This document shows positions 49,322-59,807 of a stretch of DNA of 64,000 nucleotides, piece by piece. The stretch is from Pochonia chlamydosporia 170. Lineage: Eukaryota > Ascomycota > Sordariomycetes > Hypocreales > Clavicipitaceae. Each line of letters starts with the position of its first letter. The stretch's first letter is position 1. The stretch spans positions 5,518,001-5,582,000 of the forward strand of contig NC_035791.1 of NCBI RefSeq assembly GCF_001653235.2, written 5' to 3'. The position numbers were made by a program, and so were the translations under genes. The notes beneath the pieces are model-generated. The model did not search any database. It had not been told where the DNA came from and saw only the letters and a program-made list of their open reading frames with translations.

Positions 49322-50043
49322 TTGAGGTGTGCATAACGTTGGGGGCGGAGTAGACCTGCGGTGGGATAGGGCGTTGATTTGGAGTGTAACGATGGCTGTA
49401 TGTATTAGCCAGTTTATGATTATTTACTGTCAAGTTATTTATGGGGTTGTGATGGATGTGCGTGTGGTGATGTTTCAAGTGATGGGCTTAAAGGGGGTGG
49501 ACGGTGTTACTGGGTGTATGGAGTACTTTGACAAGATGGTGGCTAAAGTGAAGTCTATCTGTCTTGTAAAAAGCAGGCTGTGAAAATATTTCATAGTGTC
49601 GATTTGACTGCTGTGTGCTATTGCTTTGCAGTGACACAGATTGATGGGCATTGACTGAGTGATGGGATGTATTGGAGGAGTGAGTGATTGGTGCATTTCC
49701 GGAGCTTGAAATAAAGCGACAGTGGCTTGGGCACTGAATAGACACTGTTCTATGTGTATAAGATATTGCCGGTCATATATAGACTAACTTAAGCATTCCT
49801 TTCCTTGTACCTTGAAACCTTTGGCATGTTCGTTCACAATCCCGTTGCCAAATCCTGTGGCGTCGCTTCCCGCCCGGCTTCCGACTCCACAGGCACTGAC
49901 CTCGCAAATCACGTGACTCGGGTGGCCGAGGTTGGAGCCGGTCTTAGCCGGGAGGACTCGGACAACACCATGACGGCAGACGATACATTTGGATCCTGCA
50001 CTCCCTCAACTCCTCCACAGAGCCATTGACTGCCACAATCGCC
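49322..50043. other. Intergenic, promoter of the ETF beta gene
   Basis: 722 bases with no supported gene. A short open frame at 49805-50029 overlaps the expected promoter/leader and lacks protein character. Confidence 0.55.
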
Positions 50044-50963
50044 ATGTCTGCTCTAAGGATCCTCGTTCCCGTCAAGCGGGTCATTGACTATGCGGTATGG
50101 ACCATCTACTACACACGAAAATTATGCCAATGAATCGCCCAAATTTGACAGCCATTAACTCAATTCCCTTGTCCAATATAGGTCAAACCCCGGGTCAACA
50201 AGGCGCAGACGGCCGTCGAAACCGCCGGCGTCAAGCACTCCATGAACCCGTTTGACGAATTATCAGTCGAGGAGTCCGTCCGCATCCGCGAGGCGAAGCG
50301 AGCCCCCGGCGGCGTCGAAGACATTTGCGCCATCTCCGCCGGTCCAACCAAGGCGCAGGACATCCTGCGAACAGCCATGGCCATGGGCGCCGACCGCGGC
50401 ATCCACGTCGACGTCAAGGAGGGCGACGACCTGGAGCCCCTCACCGTCGCCAAGATGCTCAAGAAGGCGGCGGAGGAGCAGAAGAGCAACCTCGTCATCC
50501 TGGGCAAGCAGAGCATCGACGACGACGCCAACCAGACGGGCCAGATGCTCGCCGGGCTGCTGGGCTGGCCCCAGGCCACGCAGGCCAGCAAGGTTGAGTT
50601 TGGCGAGGGGGACAGCGTCACCGTGACGAAGGAGGTTGACGGGGGTGTTGAGACGATCCGCGCGAAGCTGCCGATGATTATTACGACGGACTTGCGACTC
50701 AATGAGCCGCGGTATGCGAGCTTGCCGAATATCATGAAGGCTAAGAAGAAGAAGATGGAGAAGAAGACGTTGAAGGACTTTGGGCTGGAGAATGAGAAGC
50801 GGCTTAAGGTTTTGAAGGTTACGGGTGAGTTTTTAGTTTTGATTTGGGATGTGAGATGATATGCTGACGAGTGAATACAGAACCTGCGCCGAGACAGGGT
50901 GGTGGCAAGGTGGAGGATGTTGATGGGTTGATTGGCAAGTTGAAGGAGTTGGGTGCGCTGTAA
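50044..50963 (+). CDS. etfB: Electron transfer flavoprotein beta subunit
   Basis: Mitochondrial matrix ETF beta subunit; with ETF alpha it carries electrons from acyl-CoA and other dehydrogenases to ETF-ubiquinone oxidoreductase. Exons 50044-50094, 50182-50824 and 50881-50963 give 258 aa, the normal length. It begins MSALRILVPVKRVIDYAVKP, the typical start of this family. The family signature is present: TKEVDGGVETIRAKLP followed by MIITTDLRLNEPRYASLPN. The AMP-binding region reads GKQSIDDDANQTGQMLAGLL. The last exon encodes EPAPRQGGGKVEDVDGLIGK and ends in GAL. Introns are 87 and 56 nt. No cleavable presequence is obvious, which is usual for ETF beta. Confidence 0.96.
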
Positions 50964-52140
50964 GTGTTTAAAAGCGATATGATGGAATGCATGCTGGGAT
51001 GGGGACTAGATTTAGATAGTTCACACCAATACAATTGACCCGAGGGTCCTGTACTAAGAGAATTGCGGAATGGGAGTGGTGTGTTGTTGGAGTAGAATTG
51101 TGTGAGAACTTGTGTGTCGTAAGAGGGATAGTTTGAGGTAATGCTCGATTTTATGACTGCTGGGGGAGCGGTAGGAGGCTGTGTTGGTGATGAAATACTG
51201 AAGCGAACTACGGTTAACCATTTGGAGCTGCTTTGTGATGTAAATTGCAGAGGCGAAGACGATAGACATGTCTGCTGTAGACCGCGAACTGGAACACCAA
51301 ACGCCTATACCTCTGACTTACGAACAAAGAACCGTCACAGGGAGGCTAGAGCTCTCAGCCTAGTCACCAGTTAGTCTGCTGTATCCTCTACGACTACAAC
51401 TACTCGTCTACCACGTACTAGACTTCACCACCCACAAGAAGTTCTGGTCAAGATGGAATTAAACCACCATGCATATACCAATGGTTCTGTTAGGAATCGA
51501 ACCTAACCTCCATTACAGCCCAGAAGGCTTGGATCCCGAACGAGCATTAAACATTGTCAGCGGCAACCAAATCGTGCATACAACGCCCTGTACGCCTTTG
51601 CAGTGGAACTGAAAATACGCTACGAGACAATCCTGGAATATTCTAAACCAGAAGACCCGATGTTCACTGTTGTGACACGCGACGATATCGGCGGAAGCTG
51701 GGTCACACGACCCAAAGCGGTCAAGCGCCTTTCTCCCCCCACCAATGCCGCCTGGAAACAGCAGACAATAGCGCCTCGGATCTGCTGTAGCACTGCAAAG
51801 TCATCACAATTGCAGCGACCGCCGGCAGCCAAATGGCGCAGGGACACCCGCGGACCAATCAAATGACCCCGTTTGTCAAATCCGGCTGCTATCAATGCTG
51901 CAAGTTGTGCTCCATCAATTTTTTTTCTTACTCGACCTCGACCCTCTTTGCCGTCCCTCCCGCTCCTTCTCTCCCCTTCTTTCTTTCCTTTTCCCCTCAA
52001 CGGTCAAAGACAATCCTCAGTTCCCAATCACTTCCAAGTGCGCGACAGCAAAAACAACCTCATCTTCCTCATTATTTGCAAGAGTGCCATTGTGCCTCAG
52101 TTTCTCGTCCCGTTGATCAACTTCCCTTGAATCCGCCCTT
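50964..52140. promoter_or_regulatory. Intergenic and cpa1 promoter, with CT-rich transcription-start region
   Basis: 1.2 kb without a protein gene. From about 51935 to 52010 the + strand is strongly CT-rich (a T run, then CTC/TTC-rich sequence), the usual mark of a fungal promoter and start region, and the attenuator uORF follows. At 51490-51506 the minus strand has a lone perfect tRNA T-arm (B box GGTTCGATTCC) without a complete cloverleaf. Confidence 0.5.
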
Positions 52141-52427
52141 ATGAACGGGCGCCCGTCAGTCTTCACTTCTCAGGTATGTGCCGCAATCGGCTGGTCTCTT
52201 AGTGACCAAGTCCCCTAGTTTGTCTGACTGTCCGCACCACAACATCTTTCCGGGCACTCATTCTCATTCCATCGACACAATTTTCTTTCTTCCATGCATG
52301 CGCCGACCCATTGACATCAATTTTTGCTGCTCTTCTTTTCTTTACTTTTAGCGAGCATTTTAATTGCATGAATCTTGCATACTGACGCGGGCTTCTACAG
52401 GATTATCTCTCTGGTTCGTCGGATTGA
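52141..52427 (+). CDS. Arginine attenuator peptide uORF of cpa1, interrupted by an intron
   Basis: Spliced exons 52141-52173 and 52401-52427 encode MNGRPSVFTSQDYLSGSSD. The first 15 residues match the Neurospora arg-2 attenuator peptide as I recall it (MNGRPSVFTSQDYLS...), including Asp12, which is known to be required for arginine-dependent ribosome stalling. The 227-nt intron (donor GTATGT, acceptor CTACAG) falls between Gln11 and Asp12; only the spliced form has Asp12. The last four residues (GSSD) replace the longer tail of the Neurospora peptide. The stop lies 147 bases before the cpa1 start. In this family the nascent peptide stalls the ribosome when arginine is high, so fewer ribosomes reach the main start and the mRNA is exposed to decay. 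Confidence 0.9.
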
Positions 52428-52574
52428 CTCACCGCTTCCCAACCTCATCCCCAACTAACCTCAACAATGTAGACCACCTCTGGAAGTCCCAGTCTTCTTA
52501 GATTGACCTTCCTAGACCTCGACTTACTTCAACTGCCCATTTTATTATTTAACCTCTCGCATTAACCAATTGCC

Positions 52575-54009
52575 ATGTTCTCTCGACTGGCAATTAATCT
52601 CGCCAAACCGGCTACCAAGCCGGCCGCGGCCTTGAAGCCTCGCATGGCTTTCCAAATCCGATTTGTTTCTCAGGCTACCGCCGGAAGCACTGGCAGGAAG
52701 ATGCCTTTCAAGGCTACTCAGGCTACTGCTCCTGTTGATTCGCTGCCTGCTACTTTCACAATTCGGGTACGTTAACGCCAGTGTGACGCGTGACCCGCGC
52801 TAGGGAAGCCAATACTGACTTCAACAGGATGGCCCTGTCTTTAGTGGCAAGGCCTTTGGCGCCAATGCCAATATCTCGGGTGAAGCCGTCTTCACTACCT
52901 CTCTGGTCGGCTACCCAGAGTCCATGACCGACCCGTCGTACCGTGGCCAGATCCTGGTCTTTACTCAGCCGCTAATTGGCAACTACGGTGTCCCTTCCAA
53001 CGAGCGAGATCAGTACAATCTTCTCAAGCACTTCGAGTCACCTCATATCCAGTGTGCTGGTGTCGTCGTGTCTGACGTGGCTCTCAACTACAGCCATTGG
53101 ACTGCTGTCGAGAGTCTCGGCGAGTGGTGTGCCCGTGAGGGTGTTCCCGCCATTTCCGGGGTTGATACTCGTGAGATTGTCACCTTCCTCCGAGAGCAGG
53201 GTTCCTCCCTCGCTAGGATTTCCATTGGTGAAGAGTACGATGCCGACGAAGACGAAAGCTTTATCGACCCTGGCCAGATCAACCTTGTCAAGCGTGTCAG
53301 CACCAAGGCTCCCTTTGTGGTCGAGTCTCCTGGTGCTTCCCTGCATGTTGCTCTCATTGACTGCGGTGTCAAGGAGAACATTCTTCGAAGCTTGGTCAGC
53401 CGCGGTGCCTCTGTGACCGTCTTCCCTTACAACTACCCCATCCACAAGGTCGCCCAGCACTACGACGGTGTCTTCATCTCCAACGGACCTGGTGACCCAA
53501 CCCACTGCCAGGAGACTGTGTATAACCTCGCCCGCCTGATGGAGACGTCTTCCATCCCCATCATGGGAATTTGTCTTGGTCACCAGCTTCTGGCCCTGGC
53601 CGTCGGTGCCCGCACCATCAAGCTCAAGTACGGTAACCGAGCTCATAACATTCCTGCCCTCGACTTGACCACTGGTCAGTGCCACATTACCAGCCAGAAC
53701 CACGGTTATGCCATTGATGCCAGCACTCTCCCCAGCGAGTTCAAGGAGTACTTTGTCAACCTCAACGACGGCAGCAACGAGGGTATGATGCACAAGACCC
53801 GACCCATCTTCTCAACCCAATTCCACCCTGAGGCCAAGGGTGGCCCAATGGACAGCTCGTACCTCTTTGAAAAGTACCTGGATAACGTCCGGCTTGCAAA
53901 GAGCAACGCCCTCGAGTACAAGGACAACCGCCCCAGCCAGTTCATGCTTGATGTGCTGGGACGTGAACGCGTTGGCGTCGAGCCTATGCCTCTCGCCAGT
54001 GCCGCGTAA
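52575..54009 (+). CDS. cpa1: Arginine-specific carbamoyl phosphate synthase small (glutaminase) subunit
   Basis: Hydrolyses glutamine and passes ammonia to the large subunit for carbamoyl phosphate, the first step toward citrulline and arginine; orthologue of Neurospora arg-2. Exons 52575-52766 and 52828-54009 (61-nt intron) give 457 aa. The N-terminus ([20 protein letters not shown]) is basic and lacks acids, a mitochondrial presequence. The N-terminal CPSase domain begins [12 protein letters not shown] and includes [15 protein letters not shown]. The class I glutamine amidotransferase domain has nucleophile Cys313 in GICLGHQL and partners His397 and Glu399 in FHPEAKGGP. All catalytic residues are intact. 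Regulation is visible in the leader: the attenuator uORF at 52141-52427 precedes it. A TGACTCA motif overlaps the uORF stop (52425-52431), but as it lies in the leader it may be coincidence rather than a CPC1/Gcn4 site. Confidence 0.97.
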
Positions 54010-55361
54010 AAACAGTGCTAGTTGGGTTGACTGGGAATCAATGGAATGGCGTTTTGATTATTGGAAACTGAAATTGAAATGGTCAACGGGTCTGTAGGCA
54101 AATTGTCAAATGGAATAAACTGAATCAACTACAAGTAAAGTCTTCGTGCGAAGATGGTGATGTGTTTGAAGTTCGGCACCCTGTGTTTTCAGGAGCCTTA
54201 ACTCAGGCATTAATTTGAGTAGAGATCTTCTGACGACAACGCGCTTACAAATTTGTAACGAATAGATTGTATTGTCAGGACTAGTGCCCAGAGTTTAGCA
54301 CCAGCCCGGCGAAGTGGTAGGCAAAGTGATGTAGTAGCAAGATGTCTATTCTCAGTCAATTTGATGAGCGGTGTTTTCAATGCCCAACGCTCTACTTATC
54401 AGGCTAGACTCCGGAAATACAATGTTTGCGTGTTGTAGATGTGGCATAGTTCATCTGGAGATCCTCGTGGCCTTTGATGTTGTAGTAGGACATGTGCAGT
54501 TCCTGCAGACGAGCTCATGCCACGTGAGAGTTTCCGTCAGGGTGACAGACACGTTAAGACATTGGTGATGCTTGGTGATGGCATGCAAGGCTGCGTGGGA
54601 CGAATAGGTGAGCCTTTGAAGATGTTTTGGGTCATGAACGCACGCTACGGGCTTAAGCAAGCGGTTCTTTTTTCTTGATTGTTGGGCATGTATCTCGGTA
54701 TGTTGTATGGGAACTACTAACTATAACGGGACTTGTTTGGGAGTAGGGTTCTTTCATCCTACTCACTTGTGTGCCTATTTGAGGGACGAAGAGAGACTAC
54801 AAGACTCGGCTACTCTCACCTGACTCACTTGTGCACAAAGCGGAGGAATAGGGAAAGATACAGGACCTTGGGGCCTTGTACTGTTTGACCTTGAGCAGTT
54901 GATGAATACTCTCATGAGCTCTTCACAGACGTTCGTCCTGTCAGGGAAGAGTACAATGGCCAATAATCGCGGTCTGCATGTTTGGACTTAGTCAGGTTGC
55001 GTCCATGGTTCGTAAGACGCATCCGTATCTTATACAGGGACGTACTCGTACTGCCCTGTAACACTCAAGTCCAGGAGAAATCAGGGAACCATTACATGAT
55101 CAAATTGCATTGAGAACGTAACGTGTAAAATCGAGCCGTCTCTTGGTGCTATATTGCACAATAAGCTTTATCAACATGTCAAATAGCCTCCTGTCCAAAC
55201 GCCTGAAATCATCCTGCCGGCCCTACTATACACTTGACCTGGTATCCATCTTGCCACCCATTTCTCAGCGACATTGCCGCTTCACTCTCACGTTAAAAGC
55301 GCCCTTACTTGAATTGTTCCTGAGGTACAGCCCATTCACACGGTTCTCTACGCCGCTCTTC
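54010..55361. other. Intergenic between convergent genes
   Basis: 1.35 kb of 3' flanks of cpa1 and the SAP-domain gene. No gene or repeat seen. Confidence 0.6.
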
Positions 55362-56981
55362 CTAAAACCGACGTCGATCAGCGTCATCTCTACCCGCACC
55401 ACCGGGAATATACCGATCACTTCTGGGTCGGAAACCACCTCCCCTGGATCTCCCACCGCCTCTGCCTCGTCCTCCGCCACGACCACCTCTTTCTCGATGA
55501 GGTGGACGAATTCCCTCGAATATTTCTCGACCTCGGTCTACGAAAGAGTCACCATCTTCGAAGGAGTATCTGTTGATTTCGCGGCCTACATCTCGGCTCA
55601 GATCGCGGGTGTAGAAATTGCGCATGTTTTCAACACGTCGGCGTGCGAGATCCTCTGATACGAGGCGGTACGCTACGCTGGGACGGGTACGTGTGAATAG
55701 CGACTCGCCAGATGGAGTGGCAGGTGGTGGTGGTTGAGGGCGTCGAGGACCACGGGGACCAGTTGGCGGAGCAGTATCGCCAAAGTTGCCTCTGGGTCCG
55801 AGGGGGGCGTTGTTGATACTGTCTGCGGGTATGGACGAGGGTTTTGTCGGTGGAGGACGGTTACTAGTTGAGGAGATGGAATTTGAGACGAGGTTTGCCT
55901 CGATTGTGCTTCCGTCTGCGGTGGGTGAATAGACGACTTCCCACCGGTGACCGGGTCTTCTCCCGCCTTCTTCTTCCATGTCGATCCAGGTGTCTATTTT
56001 CTCGGGTGGTATGAAGTCGATGGATAAGGGCTTGCGGTTGCTCTCATTCGGCCATACACGGCCGTGCAGCAGCTGCCGGACACGCGAGGCAGCTGACACG
56101 GAGTCTAGCGCAACAAAGGCATGCGTGCGGATGAAGTCGAGGTAGAATTTGGTGACGAGGTCGTCTGTGGAATTCGTGCCAGGTGCCGAAGCGAGAGTGG
56201 CAATGTGTGCTCGGAGATCAGCCGGTCGAAGCGGCCGCATCAGGTTGTTGATGCAGAGCGCTGAAGTGGCCGGGTGGACTGACGGCTCGACGTGACGGTC
56301 GTAGTCTACTTCTGGCGCTGGTGCATCGTGAATTTCCTTCTTGAAATCGCTGGCGTGAAGTGGTTTTGGGGGAAGCTCGTTCTCTGCCCTCGCCCGTTTT
56401 CTGGCAATGTCCTCTTCTTTGGGGGTTGGGCTGGCGGAGCGGCGTTTGCGCTTTTGCGCTTCGGCGGTGGAGTCTCGAAAGGGTTCTTGATTCATTGGGG
56501 TGTCGCCATCTGCGGTTTGTGAATCACGGGGAGGGATACTTGATTCGGATCGCGTCTCGGCGGTTTGTGGTTGCGTGGTGTCCTCTGTTTTTGCAGCTGG
56601 AGATGGCTCTGGTTTTGACTCTGGAGCTTGAGGCGACGCCGTTTGCTGTGGCACTGCTGGTGCTTCTGAGTGTTCCGGCTCGTTTGTCGGCTCAGGCGCA
56701 AGTTCCACTACTGGCGCATTCTCTTTAACGGCCTCTTCGCCCTTAGCTTCCTCCTGAGGTTGTTCAATTTTGCTGTCGTCACCATTGACAGTCTGCGACG
56801 GCTCGGCTGGCGCTTCTTCAACCGCCTCTTCTGCTTGCTCTTCCGTTTCTGGCTCTGTCGCTGCCTGGTCCGCCTCCTGCAGTCGCGCCACCAGCTCTGC
56901 CTTCAATCCTCCCTGAGGAAGATCTCGCCGCTTCAGCTCCGCCTTGAGGTCGACGACCTTGAGCTTCGCCCAGTCCGCCAT
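55362..56981 (-). CDS. Acinus-like SAP/RRM/RGG nuclear protein
   Basis: Single exon, 539 aa. The N-terminal SAP domain (res. about 5-39: KLKVVDLKAELKRRDLPQGG, then LKAELVARLQEA) suggests DNA or chromatin binding. A long acidic, Glu/Pro/Ala-rich region follows, then a basic KRKRRSASPTPKEED segment likely to include a nuclear signal. An RRM-like fold (res. about 225-330) includes ALCINNLMRPLRPADLRAHI and HAFVALDSVSAASRVRQLL. At res. 426-440, ESLFTRTRPSVAYRL resembles the RNPS1/SAP18-binding motif of acinus. The C-terminus has an RGG box (about 496-515). In animals acinus is part of the ASAP/exon-junction-associated complex; that the fungal protein does the same is inferred. Start: ATG 56981, followed by MADWAKLK; the frame upstream lacks ATG. 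Confidence 0.8.
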   Translation of the reverse strand: MADWAKLKVVDLKAELKRRDLPQGGLKAELVARLQEADQAATEPETEEQAEEAVEEAPAEPSQTVNGDDSKIEQPQEEAKGEEAVKENAPVVELAPEPTNEPEHSEAPAVPQQTASPQAPESKPEPSPAAKTEDTTQPQTAETRSESSIPPRDSQTADGDTPMNQEPFRDSTAEAQKRKRRSASPTPKEEDIARKRARAENELPPKPLHASDFKKEIHDAPAPEVDYDRHVEPSVHPATSALCINNLMRPLRPADLRAHIATLASAPGTNSTDDLVTKFYLDFIRTHAFVALDSVSAASRVRQLLHGRVWPNESNRKPLSIDFIPPEKIDTWIDMEEEGGRRPGHRWEVVYSPTADGSTIEANLVSNSISSTSNRPPPTKPSSIPADSINNAPLGPRGNFGDTAPPTGPRGPRRPQPPPPATPSGESLFTRTRPSVAYRLVSEDLARRRVENMRNFYTRDLSRDVGREINRYSFEDGDSFVDRGREIFEGIRPPHRERGGRGGGRGRGGGRSRGGGFRPRSDRYIPGGAGRDDADRRRF

Positions 56982-57940
56982 GGTGAATAGAAAGTTGGGA
57001 AACCGAAAGGGGAACAGGGGGCGCAGGTCAGCGCATTGGGGGAGTCGAAGCCTTCTATGACGTCGCTTGTCGCAAAACGCAGATAAAGGGAACAAAATGC
57101 GCCGAGAGTTCCGATGGTCTATACTTCAAGCGAATGCTTCTATTGCGATTGAGATGAGCTCGAGTACCGCTCGGGTTGATGCTTGGGTATGGCGAAATTG
57201 CTGTCGCAAGGATATCTGATGGTTCAAAGAATGAAAAAAAGGTGGAAGTCGCGACGCGCCCAGTTTGTCGAGGAAGGACGTGGGGGGTGTCTCGGCGCCA
57301 CGCTTGGCCGCATTTGGAGAAGTGGCTGATTCCATGCAGGGCGAGAGGCTTGGCGTTTTGTTGGGAAGGAGGGACAGGATTTCAGGAAGTATCAAACACG
57401 GGATGAACCAAAATGCACCATTCAACTATCGGTTTTGCCGGGCTCAAAGAGCAATTGCGGCAATATTACATATACTATGGAGTTTATGGCATAACGCATG
57501 AGAAAATATCGGTCTGTTGCTAGGCATCACGAATATGTCACACTCATGCGCGTTTGTTGATAGTCCTGTGCCGGAATTAAAGAGCTCTACTTGTTTGACC
57601 GTGTGCAATCTCCAAGGGCTAGACTCCGTTTTGGTATCTGTTAGGCGTTGAAACCGGTGGTTTAAGTTTTACAACGAATTGCTTGACCGAATCCACCTGA
57701 CGCCTTTGGACGTTGTCAAGAATTCGTGGCTCGAAAATCTCAAAGCCATAGGGTAGCACTTATACCATCATGAAGCGTTTCAAATTGACAAACTAAAGTT
57801 CAAATCCTACTTTAAGGAGAAGACTGGCATATAAACCAGAAGTTTTTATATCAATATCCCGATTCTATGCAAAACACTTTACAAGCCTAGCCTGTGTCCC
57901 TATCATATGGTGAAGTTGAGACCGCAACCCGCACAACCCG
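56982..57940. other. Intergenic, promoter of the acinus-like gene and 3' flank of the transporter gene
   Basis: 960 bases, no gene or repeat supported. Confidence 0.6.
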
Positions 57941-59379
57941 TCACCAAATCTTCAACAACTTCAAATGCCGTAATCCCAAAGTCAGAGATCCGAAAATCAT
58001 GCTGCAGCCCGTAAACACAATCAACGGCATATACTTATCCGCGCCGTAACTCCCCAACGAGGTCCCCCGAAACAACAAATTGGAGCTAATCGGCCCAGCG
58101 AGTACGTTCCCAATGCCCTTTCCAAAATTAAACAGCCCGAAAACAAGAGGCATCGTAATTGCATCGCTGGTCACAGCTGTGCTCATCCTCGCCCACATGG
58201 CCGTATAGCCGGCCGCAAAAAAGCCGTATATCAACGCAAACACCACCAGCAGCGGCAACGAGGTGGCAAACCCCCACAAAGTGAGTGCGGCCACACCGGC
58301 TGTAACGGTCGAAACAGAGGTGAGCATTCCCAGGGGAAGATTGCGATCGGAGAGCACGCCAAAGGTGAATTGGCCCAGCACTTGGGAAACACTCATCACG
58401 GCGAGGAGGAGAGGACCGAGTTTGCTGTTGAGACCAAGGCTGGTTACGTATGAGGGCAGGTAGAGAGACGGGAAGAAATAGCCTAGACCTTGGGCGACGT
58501 TGGACACGGAGTATATCCAGAAGAGGGGGTTACGCAGAAACGTCCAATTCGGTCGCGATGATGCAGTTTGAGCAGAGTGTGGAAGACGGCCGCCGAGGAA
58601 CGGGATGAGAGGGCCTGTGAGGACGAAGAGCGAGACGGCGATGATGCGGAGAGTGGTGCGGTAGCCGTATCGATCGAGGAGGAGCTGGATGAGGAAGGGC
58701 ATGACTGCGCCGGAGGCACCGGACGAGCTGCACAGGAGACCGTATGCCATTCCGCGACGGGTGATCCAGTATTCGTTGACCATGCTGAGAATGGGGTAGT
58801 AGAAGATGAGGAAGCCGACGCCATATGCTACGCCTTGGGTGAGGATGAGGGTTTCGACGGTGGAACAGAATGACGCGAGGACGATGCCGACAATACAGAG
58901 AGCCCCTGTTTCGTTAGTTGTAAATTCGAGAGTGTAATGAGTGGTGGGACTCACAGCCGAAATATATCATGGCTCGTTGGTAGCGCTGGTATCGCTTGAT
59001 CAGGGGGATGACGAATGGTGCGCCGAGGTACGATATTCCTGATGCGACGGTTCCCACGACGGCGATGTAGCGATTCCCTGCGAATTCAGATTGTTTGGAG
59101 TAGTAATTCTGGAATACACCGAATGATAGCGGCAGCCCTTTGTACATGTCAGTTAGGAGGAAATGAAGCGGTGATCAAGGTAGCATGTGACAGATACTCA
59201 CCCCAAAGTAAGGCCTCAAAGACGAATGCAATACAGAGTAATCGCCATGCTGCTGGTCCTCGATCAGTAGGCGCCAATTGGTGCTCTACTCGGGCTTGGC
59301 CTTGTGTGCTCTCGGTCTCGTCATACTCAGAGTGAGAGATATTTGGGCTCTCGCGAGCAGTCAGCTCAATTGACGACAT
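57941..59379 (-). CDS. MFS transporter, monocarboxylate transporter-like
   Basis: Plasma-membrane carrier of the major facilitator superfamily, closest by pattern to the fungal MCT-like (Mch/Esbp6) group; the substrate cannot be told. Exons 59379-59202, 59137-58955 and 58905-57941 (introns 64 and 49 nt) give 441 aa. Twelve hydrophobic helices can be counted. The first is rebuilt across intron 1: FVFEALLWGLPLSFGVFQNY, the MCT-type helix-1 motif. The third is rebuilt across intron 2: MIYFGWALCIVGIVLASF. A cytosolic loop between helices 6 and 7 is short. The soluble N-terminus of about 45 residues is acidic and polar. It is followed on the same strand by the SnoaL-like and S66 peptidase genes, which raises the possibility of a shared small-molecule pathway. 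Confidence 0.88.
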
Positions 59380-59807
59380 GGTGAAGAAGCGAGGCTAAGA
59401 TGCGATGCTATTCAACCAAGATTCGAAGCATGTATACAGATTATATACGCGAGACTCTAGTCTGTGCTGTTGATGTATTGTCGGGCTTCAGACTCGGTCT
59501 GCCCAACCTCGGCTTTGTGTCGGTAAGCGCCGATCCGGGAGCCGTTGGGGATGAGAAACGACGAGAACGTCACCGACACCGGGTTCGTGACCTAATTTTT
59601 ACGTATTTCATGACAATATTGAAGTGATGGGCGTGTTGTATGGTCTTGATGTGCATTTAAATAATGTGCACACCGCTGGGTGACCGAGTCCGGAGGTAGG
59701 TTCACCGGTTTGTTGGACGATGCATTCAAGGTGACTTGATGTATTACATTTCTCAGAATTTACACCCTCGAGTACGAATCAATGACTGACAGTCTATCAA
59801 GCCAGCA
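59380..59807. other. Intergenic, transporter promoter
   Basis: 428 bases between the SnoaL-like gene's stop and the transporter's start, both on the minus strand. No motif with support. Confidence 0.5.

Noticed and set aside
53038..53793. 251-codon antisense frame within cpa1
   Set aside because: Shadow of the conserved glutaminase exon on the opposite strand.
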